NCBI GenBank assembly: GCA_036346275.1
Contig: CM070719.1
Span: forward strand, 14,363,185 to 14,427,184
Source of the DNA: Otatea glauca
Lineage: Eukaryota > Streptophyta > Magnoliopsida > Poales > Poaceae
Direction of reading: 5' to 3'
Length of the DNA stretch: 64,000 nt
Shown here: positions 10,981 to 20,820 of the stretch, one piece after another
Layout of the letters: the number at the start of each line of letters is the position of its first letter
Position numbering within the stretch: position 1 is the stretch's first letter
The notes under the pieces: generated by a model
What the model saw: the letters and a program-made list of their open reading frames with translations, nothing else
The model's database searches: none
What the model was told of the DNA's origin: nothing
Made by a program: the position numbers and the translations under genes

Positions 10981-11372
10981 CTCACCCAGAAGGCCTGTAG
11001 CACTGTGGTCCGGTGCTATCATAGATTTGGCCAGTAGCACCAAGGTCCGGTGCTACCGCCTCTCCGGCGGTGTGGAATTTCCGAGAGGGTGTTTTTGGGT
11101 GGTCAGTGGTCCGTGCTACCGCCATGGTAGGCCGTAGCACCGAGGTTCGGTGCAACCGCTCTTCTGGCCGGTGTGAAAAATCCAGAGCAGGTGTTTTTGT
11201 GTTCGGCTTGAGTCCGGTGCTACCGAGGTGAAGGCCGGTGCTACCGCCCGAGCGGTAGCACCGCTCCCAGTTGGCCGGTGCTACCGGTTTTCCTGCAACG
11301 GCTAGTTTTGTAGCCGTTGGCAAGGAGGCCGGTGCTACCGGTCCCAGTAGGGCGGTAGCACCGGGTTTGCTG
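10981..11372 (+). repeat. CGGTAGCACCG / CGGTGCTACCG inverted-repeat cluster, copy A
   Basis: Repeated 11-bp words and their reverse complements alternate through U3 just upstream of the TATA box. In this copy several are damaged by single-base losses, so the perfect forms are clearer in copy B (40881-41245). Confidence 0.65.
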
Positions 11373-11418
11373 GATCTTTGCCCATTTCGCCCCCAACGGC
11401 TAGTTTTGGCTTGGAGGC

Positions 11419-11425
11419 TATAAAA
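11419..11425 (+). promoter_or_regulatory. TATA box of the solo LTR, copy A
   Basis: TATAAAA in a GGCTATAAAAGGAGGCC context. The remaining 790 bp to the LTR end would be R-U5. Three of the TGTGT hairpins lie downstream of this site and would be in the 5' part of an LTR transcript. Confidence 0.6.
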
Positions 11426-12220
11426 GGAGGCCTTGGGGGGCAAGGGCAGAGGTTGGCTGTGTGCTAGAGCATTTGGGTGGTTGTAGGAGTTGTGTGCATG
11501 TGTTGCCCTCTTCCATTTGCTTCTTGAGCTAGTGTGAGCCTCTAATTGCATGTGTTGCAATTAGGAAGTGGATTGAGAGCCTCTTGTGCATGTGTTGCAC
11601 TTGAGGAGGATCCTTGTGCATGTGTTGCACTTGGTGAGGTTCAAGCGGAAAGGCTTGATTTGTTACTCTTGGAGGTTGCCGACTCCTAGACGGCGTAGAG
11701 CGTCGTGCGCGGAAGCTCTCAAGGTTGTGAGAAGCCCCGGCGAAGTTTGTGAAGGTTCGGGTTGAGCCTACGCGAAAGCGTGAAAACCCAGATCTAGTGG
11801 ATTCGAGGTGGGTGCTCAATTCGTGGAGCCGGTCCAATGTGTTTGGGCTAACCTCAACGTGGACTAGGGGAGACCGGCAAGTCTCCGATCACCACGGTAA
11901 AAAGTATTGTGTCTCTTGTGCTTGCCTTGTTCTCTTTATTTACATTCAAGCAATTTACATTCATAGAATTAAATTGATTGATTGCTTGTCTTTAGAATTG
12001 CTTTTTGTTAGAGACATAATTAGTTAGTGCACATAGTGAGCCTAGTTGATTTAGGCTTTAATTGTCAAAACCTTAGTTTATCGCTTTCGCATTATTATTG
12101 ATAAGGTTTTGGCATAAGGGTAATTAGGGGTGAATTGCTTTGTAGAAATTAGAAAGAGAAAGTTTTTTAAAAGCCGCCTATTCACCCCCCTCTAGTCGGC
12201 ATCCTCGACCTTACAGTTGT

Positions 12221-12788
12221 TCTCAGTCTGCATCATGTCTATATTTCTGAAAATTTTAAAGATAAGAGATATATCTAAGATCAACAACCAAATTCAATCA
12301 AACAAATGATTTCAGTTAATGTTTGAGTTTGATAATCAAGTAAGCTTAAGTATTTCTTTAAACTAAGCTTATCTGAAAAACTCAAGTACTTTAATATGCA
12401 TACTTCGCTGAAACAGGCAAATGAAAAGTTTTGGTTTCCTTTAAAAAAATTTTGATTAGATACAAATGATCATAGAAGGTGAGTCTTATAGCAGCAGTTT
12501 GTTAAAACAAACTTTATTCAAAGAGTTATTTTATCTTGACATTTTTACTTTATCCATATCGTAGTCGTAATAAAGAAGCTATCGATCTAGAGCCGCGAAA
12601 GATCATAACGTGATATGCGACTAGTCGAAGTCATGTTTTAGCGACGTACACTTATAAATAGAGTTTAACTGATAAAGAATGATAGACAAGAAATGACTCA
12701 AAGAGCATTTTAGAACACCATCATGTTATTTAAATACAGAGTCCCGGATAACATGATCAGAGGAAACGGGACAAGACAAGAACAGAAA
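12221..12788 (-). other. SIRE internal region between small ORF and solo LTR, copy A
   Basis: AT-rich, with no reading frame of note on the element strand. It matches 42093-42661 except for small indels. Confidence 0.5.
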
Positions 12789-13004
12789 CTAGTTTTCTCC
12801 CCTACGCGCGCGCCCTAGAGCCTCTATGAGCGCATCTCTGGCCTTGAGGAGAGAGGGGAAAGCTTCAAGAAAGGCGTCCACGGCAGCACTGTCTCTGACA
12901 ACTGCCCTTTCTTCAGCCATCTCTGCTAGATAGCGATCAAACTCCCTCCAGAGCTCTGCAAGCTCTGGATCGTCCCGATCATCGTTGAAACGTCTTTTAG
13001 GCAT
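12789..13004 (-). CDS. Small charged ORF between pol and the 3' ORF, copy A
   Basis: This encodes 71 residues starting MPKRRFNDDRDDPELAEL, with an acidic helical middle (EFDRYLAEMAEERAVV) and ending in basic RARRGEN. The predicted character is a short amphipathic helix or coiled coil with basic ends. I do not recognise a family. The Met at 13004 is chosen because it follows a TATA box by 66 nt; an upstream in-frame Met at 13109 would start before that box. The ORF is uninterrupted and identical in copy B (42662-42877) despite indels elsewhere. It lies after pol on the same strand and could be expressed from its own subgenomic promoter. Function is unknown. Confidence 0.5.
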   Translation of the reverse strand: MPKRRFNDDRDDPELAELWREFDRYLAEMAEERAVVRDSAAVDAFLEAFPSLLKARDALIEALGRARRGEN

Positions 13005-13069
13005 GATGAAGAACTCAGAAAAGAGAAGGGATAAGTTAAGAATTGTATTTTCAGGGTCTCTGGAACGCC

Positions 13070-13076
13070 TTTTATA
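13070..13076 (-). promoter_or_regulatory. Internal TATA box upstream of the small ORF, copy A
   Basis: On the minus strand GGCTATAAAAGGC is a consensus plant TATA context. The start codon lies 66 nt downstream, leaving a leader of roughly 35 nt if transcription starts about 30 nt after the box. Same arrangement at 42943-42949. Confidence 0.5.
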
Positions 13077-13271
13077 GCCATTTCGACAAGAGAGAAGTAA
13101 ATACATCAAAGTTCGAAGCGACTTTGAAGTTAGAGAAGATGCGGAAAAACTGGGAGATACGGAAAACGAAACGATTTTTTACAGAAAATTATGCAAAGCT
13201 GGGGTAAGAAACCAAGGAAAAGAGCATTAGGATATACATGGTAAACAAAAGTGCTCCCCCTTAGTCAGACA

Positions 13272-14712
13272 TTATCGAGCAATATTTGAAAAAGCAATGA
13301 TATTTAGTTCATTTCTTAATTTTGAAAATTTGGCCTCATCAAGCGGCTTAGTGAAAATATCACCAATTGGTCCTCGCCTACATGACTAAGCATAATATTT
13401 CCTTTAGCAACATGATCACGAATAAAGTGATGTCGAATTTCTATATGCTTCGTTCCGGAATGTTAGACCGGATTGTTTGCTATTTTCACTGCACTTTCAT
13501 TATCACACAGCAAAGGTACATTATCAAATTTTATACCAAAATCTAAGAATGTTTGTTTGATGAATAAGATTTGAGCACAGCAACTTCCAGCAGCCACATA
13601 TTCGGACTCGGTAGTGGATAGTGCTACTGAATTTTGCTTTTTAGAAAACCAAGAAACTAAAGACCTTCCAAGCAAATGACAGCTCCCTGAGGTGCTCTTA
13701 CGATCAATCTTGCATCCGCATAATCGAACTGAGTAGCCTAGAAGCTCAAAAGGAGCACCTTTGGGGTACCATAAACCAATACTAGAAGTAAACTTAAGAT
13801 ATCTAAATATTCTTTTAACTGCAGTCAAGTGAATTTCTTTAGGAGCAGCTTGAAATCTAGCACACATACACACACTAAACATGATATCATGCCTAGATGT
13901 CACAAGTATAGTAAAGAACCTATCATAGATCTAAAAGCTTTTGATCAACAGACTTACCTCCCACATCTTGATCAAGATGTGTATTAGTAGCCATGGGAGT
14001 CTTTATGATCTTGCATTCTTCCATTTTGAAGCGTTTGAGAAGATCCTTAGTATACTTTTCTTGCGAAATAAAGGTTCCTTCCTTTAATCGCTTGATTTGA
14101 AATCCCGAAAGAATGATAGTTCCCCAATCATAGACATCTCAATTCTTTGGCCATCATGTTACCAAATTCTTTACAAAGAGAAGTATTAGTACAGCCAAAG
14201 ATAATATCATCAACATATATTTGACAAATCATTAATGTTCCATTGATGTCTTTTAAAAATAATGTTGGATCAACCTTTCCAGTTTCGAAGTCCTTATTGA
14301 GTAAAAATCTCTAAGACGCTCATACCAAGCTCTAGGAGCTTGTTTTAGACCATAGAGAGCCTTAGATAATTTATACACGTGGTTTGGCAAATTTGGGTCT
14401 TCAAAACCAGGTGGTTGTTCAACATAGACAGTTTCATCAATGAATCCATTTAGAAATGCACTTTTACATCCATTTGAAATAGAGTGATATTAAAATGAGT
14501 AGCAAAGGCAAGAAGAAACCGAATAGCTTCAAGATGAGCCACTGGGCATAAGTCTCTCCATAGTCCAATCCTTCTATTTGAGTAAACCCTTGAGCTACAA
14601 GTCTGGCTTTATTCCTTATCACCACTCCATTTTCATCTTGCTTATTTCTGAACACCCATTTTGTACCAATAACATTGTGATCCTTTGGGCGATTTGTTAA
14701 AATCCGCACTTG
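13272..14712 (-). pseudogene. SIRE pol: reverse transcriptase and RNase H, copy A
   Basis: The RT part begins near 14710 with NVIGTKWVFRNK and ARLVAQGFTQ, followed by remnants of the palm and thumb. The RNase H part (13272-13903) contains the RKSTSGSCHLLG and ALSTTESEYVAAGSC motifs and ends in the connection LCDNESAVKIANNPV and a tail near 13272. This is the last domain pair of a Ty1/copia polyprotein, which copies element RNA into DNA. In this copy the frame changes several times between 13900 and 14460, including near the YVDD site, and one Asp region of RNase H reads differently from copy B (SVRLCGCK against SDSDYAGCK). Most breaks are private to this copy. Confidence 0.85.
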
Positions 14713-14834
14713 TTTCTTTCAAAATTGTTAAGTTCTTCTTCCATAGCAATTATCCAATCAGCATCTTCTAGTGCTTCCTCCACAGTTTTAGGCTCAATAC
14801 ACGAGACAAAAGAGTAATGTTCACAAAAAGAAGC

Positions 14835-16010
14835 TTATCTAGAACGAGTTTGAACCCCCTTACTGAATTCACCAATGATTTGATCTGAGGGATGATATTT
14901 AGCAATGGTATGATGGCTTTTGATGTGAACTGGACGATCTTGTTCTTTTTCATCTTCTTTTTCCTCTTGAGTTCCATCATGAGGCACCATTGATTGAGTG
15001 GGGAGTTCATCCTTGTCTTCTTTTGGTCGAATATCACCCACTTCCATCTTCTTCATTGCTTGTGCCAAGCCATCATCTCCTACATCATCTAAATTCTCAT
15101 GCTCACCTTGTGAGCCATTAGATTCATCAAACTTTACATCATAAGTTTCTTCTACCAGTCCAGTGGTATTATTAAAGACTCTATATGCTTTGGATTTAGA
15201 GGAATATCCTAGCATGAAGCCAGAGTCACATCTAGTTTGAAAATTTCCCAAATGAGTTATCTTTTTATAGATATAAACTTTACAACCAAACACGCGAAAA
15301 TATGATACATTTGGTCTTCTTCCTACCAAGAGTTCATAAGGAGTTTTCTTAAGCAATCTATGAAGATAAAGTCTATTTACAGCATGACAAGCAGTATCGA
15401 TTGCTTCAGCCCAAAAGGCATCAGAGGTTTCATATTCATCTAGCATAGATCTAGCCGTTTCAATCAAGGTTCGATTTTCCCTTTCAACAACACCATTTTG
15501 CTGAGGAGTATAAGTGGCAGAGAGTTCATGCTTAATTCCTAATTCATCACAATATTCAATAATATTTGTGTTAACGAACTCAGATCCATTGTTACTTCTT
15601 ATTTTCTTGATGGGACAATCAAATTCATTTTGAGCCCTTTTTGCAAAAGTTTTGAAGATTTTTCCAACTTCACTTTTGTTTGGCAAAAAGAATACCCAAG
15701 TGAATCTGAAAAAATCATCAAGAATTATTAAACAATAAGAGTTACCACCAATGCTGGCATATGAGGTGGGACCAAACACATCCATATGCAGAAGCTCAAG
15801 GGGTCTAGTGGTGGACATGATACTTTTAATTGGGTGAGAATTGGCTACTTGTTTGCCTGCTTGACAAGCACTACATAGCTTATTCTTTTCAAATTTGACA
15901 TCTTTCAAACCCACCACAAGCTCATTTTTGAAAAGCTTCTTTAGATTAGACATACCTACATGCCCCAGACGCCTATGCCAAAGCCATCCAAGAGAAACTT
16001 TGGCTAACAG
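14835..16010 (-). CDS. SIRE pol: GAG-pre-integrase and integrase, copy A
   Basis: The open frame 14835-15953 is uninterrupted (372 codons). It carries the end of the zinc-binding pre-integrase segment (LCSACQAGKQ), then the integrase core: LELLHMDVFGPTSYASIGG with the first catalytic Asp, SNNGSEFVNTNIIEYC in the position of the second, and PQQNGVVERENRTLIE with the catalytic Glu. The second site reads SNNGSEF where the family has S-D-x-G-x-E-F, so one catalytic Asp appears replaced by Asn in both copies. The upstream WHRRLGHVG segment extends to about 16010 out of frame. It would insert the DNA copy into the genome. Confidence 0.85.
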   Translation of the reverse strand: MLAKVSLGWLWHRRLGHVGMSNLKKLFKNELVVGLKDVKFEKNKLCSACQAGKQVANSHPIKSIMSTTRPLELLHMDVFGPTSYASIGGNSYCLIILDDFFRFTWVFFLPNKSEVGKIFKTFAKRAQNEFDCPIKKIRSNNGSEFVNTNIIEYCDELGIKHELSATYTPQQNGVVERENRTLIETARSMLDEYETSDAFWAEAIDTACHAVNRLYLHRLLKKTPYELLVGRRPNVSYFRVFGCKVYIYKKITHLGNFQTRCDSGFMLGYSSKSKAYRVFNNTTGLVEETYDVKFDESNGSQGEHENLDDVGDDGLAQAMKKMEVGDIRPKEDKDELPTQSMVPHDGTQEEKEDEKEQDRPVHIKSHHTIAKYHPSDQIIGEFSKGVQTRSR

Positions 16011-16109
16011 GCAGGTTGAGATACATGAGGAGTTAGATTTGAAATCTACTAAATAGAGATTTTGAAATCTGAAACCTTTGAATATAAGCTTTTCATTTTT
16101 ATCAAATAC

Positions 16110-16400
16110 AGCATTACCCCATCAAGAGTGAAGTTACAATGAAATCCAAGATCACATAATTGAGCAATGACGAGAAATTAAAGTTTAAGGAATCAACGAG
16201 AAGAACATTGTCAATAGAGTGATTGTTTGATATGGCAATCTTACCAAGACCTTTTACCTTTCTTTTGCTGTTGTCTCCAAAGGTGATTTTGTGACTTGGA
16301 TCACTTTCTCCTTCAATAAAAGTGAACATTCTTGAGGTACCGGTCATGTGTTGAGTGTAGCCACTGTCTATGACCCAATGTCTGCCTCCACTCTTATAAT
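16110..16400 (-). pseudogene. SIRE pol: aspartic protease, copy A
   Basis: The copia-type protease region runs from the DS-G-TQHMTG active-site segment near 16350-16380 through KITFGDNSKRKVKGLGK and NVLLVDSLNFN. The active-site part is out of frame with the following ORF (16114-16347, which starts at the Met of HMTG), and stops separate it from gag. It would cleave the gag-pol polyprotein. Confidence 0.75.
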
Positions 16401-16412
16401 TTACCTACAAAT

Positions 16413-18517
16413 TCATTTCTTCGTTTTAGGTACCCAAATACTTTTGGGTCCTTTGATGTTAGTTACAGCCATCTTAGGTTTGAAAGGATTTATTAGCATG
16501 GCCTTAGGTACCCAGACAGCTTTAAGTTTCTTATTTAAATTTGAGGGACCTACATATTTCACATTTGCTTTGCCTCGGAAATCTTTAAATAACATATAAT
16601 GGGCATCAACCATGCAATCCCTTTTGGCATGAGAAACATTTGCAAGATAGCAGTTCTTAGATGCATGATTTGATTCATGACAATAATAACATTGAGTGCT
16701 TTTCTTGACAAAAATTTGTTTAACATGACCTGATGCATTTTTATTTGACACACTGTTGGGTTTATATCCCAAGCCCTTTTGCCCAAGTTTGGTCTCTGTC
16801 CAACAAGAATTTTGTCAAGGATAGCACTTCCCAGAAAACATTTTTCTAAGCCTTTATCAAATGTGGCTATTTGAGCTTTTAGTTTTTTATTTTCGGTTTC
16901 AAGCTCCTTGACACAGGAAGCATGTTTGCATTTTCCTTTGCAAGCATCAAAAGAACCACATGTCAAGATCTCTTCTGTTGAAGAGTCACATGAGATAGAT
17001 GTATTACTTAAAGAGACATGACTGATTTTGTTAGACATCATCTCATTTTCAATTTCTAGTTCACAGTAGTTAATTTGCAAGTCTTCATAGTTCTTAACAA
17101 GCAAAGCATGACTTGCAACTAGGTCATCATGAATTTGTACAGACTTTTCATGTTCATGCATAAGGTTTTCATACTTGTCTGTTAGCATCCTTTGATCATT
17201 AAGCAAGCTAGAGACAGTCTTCTTAAGAGTTCTAGTTGAATTTGTTTTATCATGTAGGGCATTATTTAGTTCTTCAACTAGTTCTACTAGCTCATCATAA
17301 GAAGGAGAGTCACTCACTTTTTCCTCATCTGATCTTGCCATAAGACAGAGAGGGAATAAGGGTGGTGGTGGAGTTGACTCATCTAGAGCGAGTCCAGCTA
17401 GCCCCTTTGACTTCGGACTTTCTTCTTCTGAGGATGAGTCTTCACTTTCACTTTCATCGTCGGTGACCCATTCTCCTATGTGAGCTTCTCCCTTTCCTTT
17501 CTTCATAAATCTCTTAGAGTAGCTCTTCTTGAAAAACTTCTTCTTTGATTTTTCATGAGTCTCTTCTTCATCCTCATCATCCTTATTCTTGTACTTGCTC
17601 TTCTTCTTGATTTTGTTGGGACATCGAGCAGCTATGTGTCCCTTTTCATTGCAATCAAAACATACAACATTAGAAAAAGGATTTTTCTTTGAGTAAGAGT
17701 TTGACCTTTCTCTGTCTTTGAAATTGACCCTTCTCATGAGTTTGTTTGCTCTTCTCATGAGTAGAGCTAATTTTTTCATGTCTTCATCTTCATCTTCACT
17801 TGACTCATCATCATCTTCTTCAGATGAGTCTTGAACAACTTCTTTGGCCTTTAATGTGATGGATTTCTTTCTTGGAGCATCTTCATCAGCCAGAGTGAGC
17901 TCATGAGCAGATATTTTGCCCAGTAGTTCAGTTGGAGTGAGCCTTTAAGATCACCACCATTAGATGATAAGTGATCAAGCTGTGATATGATCGTGGAAGC
18001 ACTCTAATCATCTTCCTGCATACTTCAACATCTGAAATTTTAGTTCCTAGGCCCTTTAGTTCATTTACAATAGGATTTAGCCTAGAGAACATATCATTTG
18101 CATTTTCTTGAGGAAGCATTTTGAATTGATCAAATTTTTCCCTAACAACATAGTATTTTTCTTCTTTTACATCGAGGTACCTTCATGAATTTCTTGTAAT
18201 GTTGTCATTATATCATATGCAGAAGTAAGATTACTTACTCTATCAAAGACTTCTAAGCTAAGACAGGAAAATATGGCATTTATAGCTTGGGCATCATATT
18301 GCATATTTTGAATTTCACCTGGAGTGGGTTCTCCATATGCAGATTGCCCTTCAGGTATGACACGAGGAGGCATAGGCTTCAATCTAACCCTCCACACATC
18401 ATACCCAACAGCTTCTAAATAGCATCTCATCCTAATTTTCCAATAAGCATAGTTTCTGCCATCAAAAACAGGTACTCTACCAATACTAACAGTTGCAGAA
18501 CCATTTCCCTCAGCCAT
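16413..18517 (-). pseudogene. SIRE gag, copy A
   Basis: The N-terminus at 18517 reads MAEGNGSATVSIGRVPVFDG, followed by the YWKIRMRCYLEAVG segment typical of copia gag (DUF4219/UBN2). A middle part contains MLPQENANDMFSRLNPIVNE. Then comes a CCHC zinc knuckle (CFDCNEKGHIAARC), a Ser/Glu-rich acidic linker, a long coiled coil, and a second knuckle-like CYYCHESNHASKNC. It would form the particle that packages element RNA. The start lies only 37 nt from the primer-binding site. Three frame changes split this copy (near 18170, 17925 and 16770), each absent from copy B, where the second half is a single 454-codon frame. Confidence 0.85.
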
Positions 18518-18554
18518 TTACCAAAGCTAGTTAAGCTAAACAAGGTAAACCAAA

Positions 18555-18566
18555 GCTCTGATACCA
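18555..18566 (-). promoter_or_regulatory. Primer-binding site (initiator tRNA-Met), SIRE copy A
   Basis: On the minus strand TGGTATCAGAGC follows the LTR end by 2 nt, the standard plant initiator tRNA-Met primer site. It fixes the direction of the element and shows that the LTR at 18569-20494 serves as the 5' LTR for the gag-pol to its left. Confidence 0.9.
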
Positions 18567-19179
18567 CTTGAAGGATCGATATGGCCTAGAGGGGGGGTGA
18601 ATAGGCAATTTTACAAATTCTAGCAATTTTAATCAACTAACCTAATTTTAACGAGAGTAACTTATAGCAAGAATAAAGCAGAATTCAAGCAACTAATAAT
18701 AACAGTGAAAGCAATAAAAGAAATGACACAGGAAAGATAAAGATTTATCTCGTGGTTCAGAGCCGCACTCCTAATCCACGTTGAAGCACTTCTTTCGAAG
18801 TTCAGCTTCTCCAAAGCTAGTCGCAGTAGCTCGTGTTCACTGTGTAACTCTTTCACTTCTCCAAGGAGGTGAGTTCCAAGCCTCTCACAAACACAGCTTG
18901 CCTTCCACAAACACCTTTGGACAAGTCACACTGCTTACTTCCTCCAAGCTCGCCTAGGATCACCAAGATCCAAGAGTAATAAACCTTGCACAAGTTCTGT
19001 CTCTTGGTTCACTTTGCAAATCACGCAACTAGACACCGACTTGGAGCTTACACTTAGGGATGTATGAAGATTTTTGTGTGAAAATGAAGCACAGACTCCT
19101 TTTTGAGAATGAGAGCTATATGTCAATGCCAAAGTGTAAGGAGTTCATCTATCTTAGTGGTAGATGGCTCAGGAAATGC

Positions 19180-19186
19180 TTATATA
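19180..19186 (-). promoter_or_regulatory. TATA box of SIRE LTR, copy A
   Basis: TATATAA on the minus strand in GGCTATATAAGC, about 610 bp before the LTR end, placing U3 upstream and R-U5 downstream in the usual proportion. Confidence 0.6.
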
Positions 19187-19317
19187 GCCATTTTGGGTGA
19201 AAATAGCCGTTACACTTGCTACAGTAGCCGTTGGACGTGTCAGATGTCAGAAACAACAGAAAAACACACGTACAACGGACTATGTATCAGTGCTTAGCGA
19301 TACTGGTTATGTGTATG

Positions 19318-20170
19318 TCGGACCAAATTTCAGAGTTCACGACGGACCAAATATTTTGATCCGTAGTACATGGGTTGATCAAGAAGATGGTCTGGCATAC
19401 AACTGAGAGAGATATATGAGTATCAGACTAAATTGCTTGGTCCGTTACACATGACTTTCAAAGGATTTTGCTTAGGCATAGAGACCTATGTACGTCGGAC
19501 CAAGATTTTGGTCCGTCATACATGGACAAAGCAAGAGATTTGTCAGGAACAGAGACACATGTACTTCGGACCAAATTTTTGGTCCGTTATGCATGGACTT
19601 CATAGAAGATTGGTTTTAGCAAGAAGACACATGTACTTCGGACCAAATTTTTGGTCCGTTATACATGGACTTTACAGAAGATTGGTTCCAAGAACCTTTT
19701 TCAATATAGATAAATTTTATCCAGGCTTTTCAATCTAGCAACGGACTTAAAGTAATTAAACACAAATATTTTGTCCGTTTCCTAAGTAAAAACCTCTTTT
19801 GAAGATAGAGAATACTTATTTTAGGTCTCGATTAAAAGGAACATCAAAGATTTAGTCCGCCAAAAACTTATACATCGAAGGGATGCTGACCAAATTTTTG
19901 GTCTGTCAAGATAGGAAACCTAAGACATCTTTGGTCCGACATCGAGGAGAGAATATTGATGTATGCTTTGACCAAAATATTTGGTCCGTCATACATAGGC
20001 GCACTTTTGACTAAGATGATTTTCAAGGAATGTTTGACCAAGAATATGTGGATATGAAAGCGAGTATATTTTAATCTGAAAAACAGATATACAAAGGTAG
20101 TTTTTGTCATAGAATAGATTCAAGGTTTGCAACGGACTGAAGAATATAGATAGGTAAAGATTGGTCCGTT
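19318..20170. repeat. CGGACCAAA/TTTGGTCCG palindromes in SIRE U3, copy A
   Basis: At least six short palindromes with arms CGGACCAA or CGGACCAAA and a centre of 0 to 4 nt, at about 19319, 19340, 19496, 19567, 19636 and 19972, plus single arms elsewhere. Often the flanking words TACG or GTACTT precede and (A/T)TACATGGA follow, indicating a longer repeated unit of about 70 bp. Confidence 0.75.
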
Positions 20171-20494
20171 GTAATCGAAAGGTATAGTTTTAGAAAGGTA
20201 AAGACTAAGTGTCTTTTGCTCCAAGTGATCTAGTTTTGCCTTTGCCTAACAAACTATTTCCTTGTGCAAAGTCCTCTTTGGACAACTAAAAAGATAAAAC
20301 ACCTAGGCTATTCGACTTAAAACATCTCCCAAGACATAAACTATAAACTGAAAGCCTTAATCTTGTTGTCCCAGCTTATTTCATCATAGGTTCCAGCTCA
20401 CTTTCTTCAAGCTTTGAACATTACTAACTTAGTCATCAATACCAAAACCATAATAATATAAAAAATAAAATTGAGGGGTGCCTAGATGCTATCA

Positions 20495-20510
20495 ATCTTC
20501 CCCTTTTTGG
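20495..20510 (-). promoter_or_regulatory. Polypurine tract upstream of SIRE LTR, copy A
   Basis: AAAAAGGGGAAGA on the minus strand ends at the LTR start TGATAGC, the plus-strand primer position for a copia element. Further purine tracts (AAGGGGGAGCA) occur near 20607 and at the end of pol near 13255, as is common in SIRE elements. Confidence 0.75.
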
Positions 20511-20820
20511 TAATTGATGACAACATACCTTTTAGTTTGTAATATCTTATTTATTCTGCAAAACAGAGTTAGCTGAATATACTGACAACAGAAATAAATA
20601 GAGAGTGAATTTGCTCCCCCTTAATGAAAGCATTCATATCAAAGTAGAGAATCCGAGCATATAGTATCTAAACAGTTAAACAGTTGAAAAAATCTAAATA
20701 ACAAATCACACCATAAACATAGCACAGAACAAAATACATAATATTCATATAGATAAGCCAGCCTATATAGGAGAACTAAGGTTTTTCTCCCCCTTTGGCA
20801 TCAATAGCCAAAAAGGGGCC

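Larger units (their letters stand above)
9418..11630 (+). repeat. Array of about 20 hairpins with invariant TGTGT loop, copy A
   Basis: Many imperfect palindromes share the core ATGTGTT, while the arms differ and remain complementary. Examples by arm: CATCA (9418), CCATTA (9564), TCATCA (9681), TTCATCA (9962), TATTTGCA (10094), TTTTGC (10177), ATTTGCA (10244 and 10313), TTTGCA (10368), ACGAAA (10610), ATTTGCAAA (10641), TTTGCAAA (10708), TGATCA (10735), GATCA (10883), CTAATTGCA (11542), GTGCA (11586 and 11616). Each is followed by TGTGT and its exact reverse complement. A few have other loops (TGCAT at 9748) or a one-base bulge (10035-10058). Spacing is irregular, from about 25 to 600 bp. Confidence 0.85.
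9101..12215 (+). mobile_element. Solo LTR of a related SIRE family, copy A (left end lost)
   Basis: This matches 38976-42087 nearly base for base. It lies opposite to the surrounding SIRE element. Features in plus orientation are a TATA box at 11419 and a terminus GCCTATTCACCCCCCTCTAG followed by CGACCTTACA, closely similar to the U5 terminus of the host SIRE LTR. The GTTGT following at 12216-12220 is the right target duplication; the left one survives only in copy B. The left end is removed by the deletion junction at about 9100. It contains a hairpin array and GGTGCTACCG inverted repeats. Confidence 0.72.
18569..20494 (-). mobile_element. SIRE-type LTR, copy A (shared by two internal regions)
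   Basis: 1,926 bp, starting TGATAGCATCTAGGCACCCC and ending ATCGATCCTTCA on the minus strand. It has a primer site directly downstream and a polypurine tract (AAAAAGGGGAAGA) directly upstream, so it is both the 3' LTR of the copy to the right and the 5' LTR of the copy to the left. U3 contains repeated CGGACCAAA/TTTGGTCCG palindromes, and a TATA box is at 19180-19186. Confidence 0.88.

Noticed and set aside
9418..11630. CRISPR-like repeat-spacer array
   Set aside because: The repeated part is only about 7 to 9 bp, the flanking arms vary with complementarity, and spacing is irregular. The context is a plant LTR.
8928..12215. A 3.3-kb LTR bounded by TGAAGGATCG and CGACCTTACA
   Set aside because: The two ends look like inverted relatives, but copy B shows that the left 173 bp belongs to the SIRE LTR and the rest to a separate solo LTR with its own TSD. 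The apparent LTR is a deletion chimera.
19433..19738. 101-codon plus-strand ORF with repeated HMYFGPNFWSV (also 49305-49610)
   Set aside because: It is produced by the CGGACCAAA palindromic repeats in U3 of an LTR on the other strand. The repetition follows the DNA motif, not a protein.
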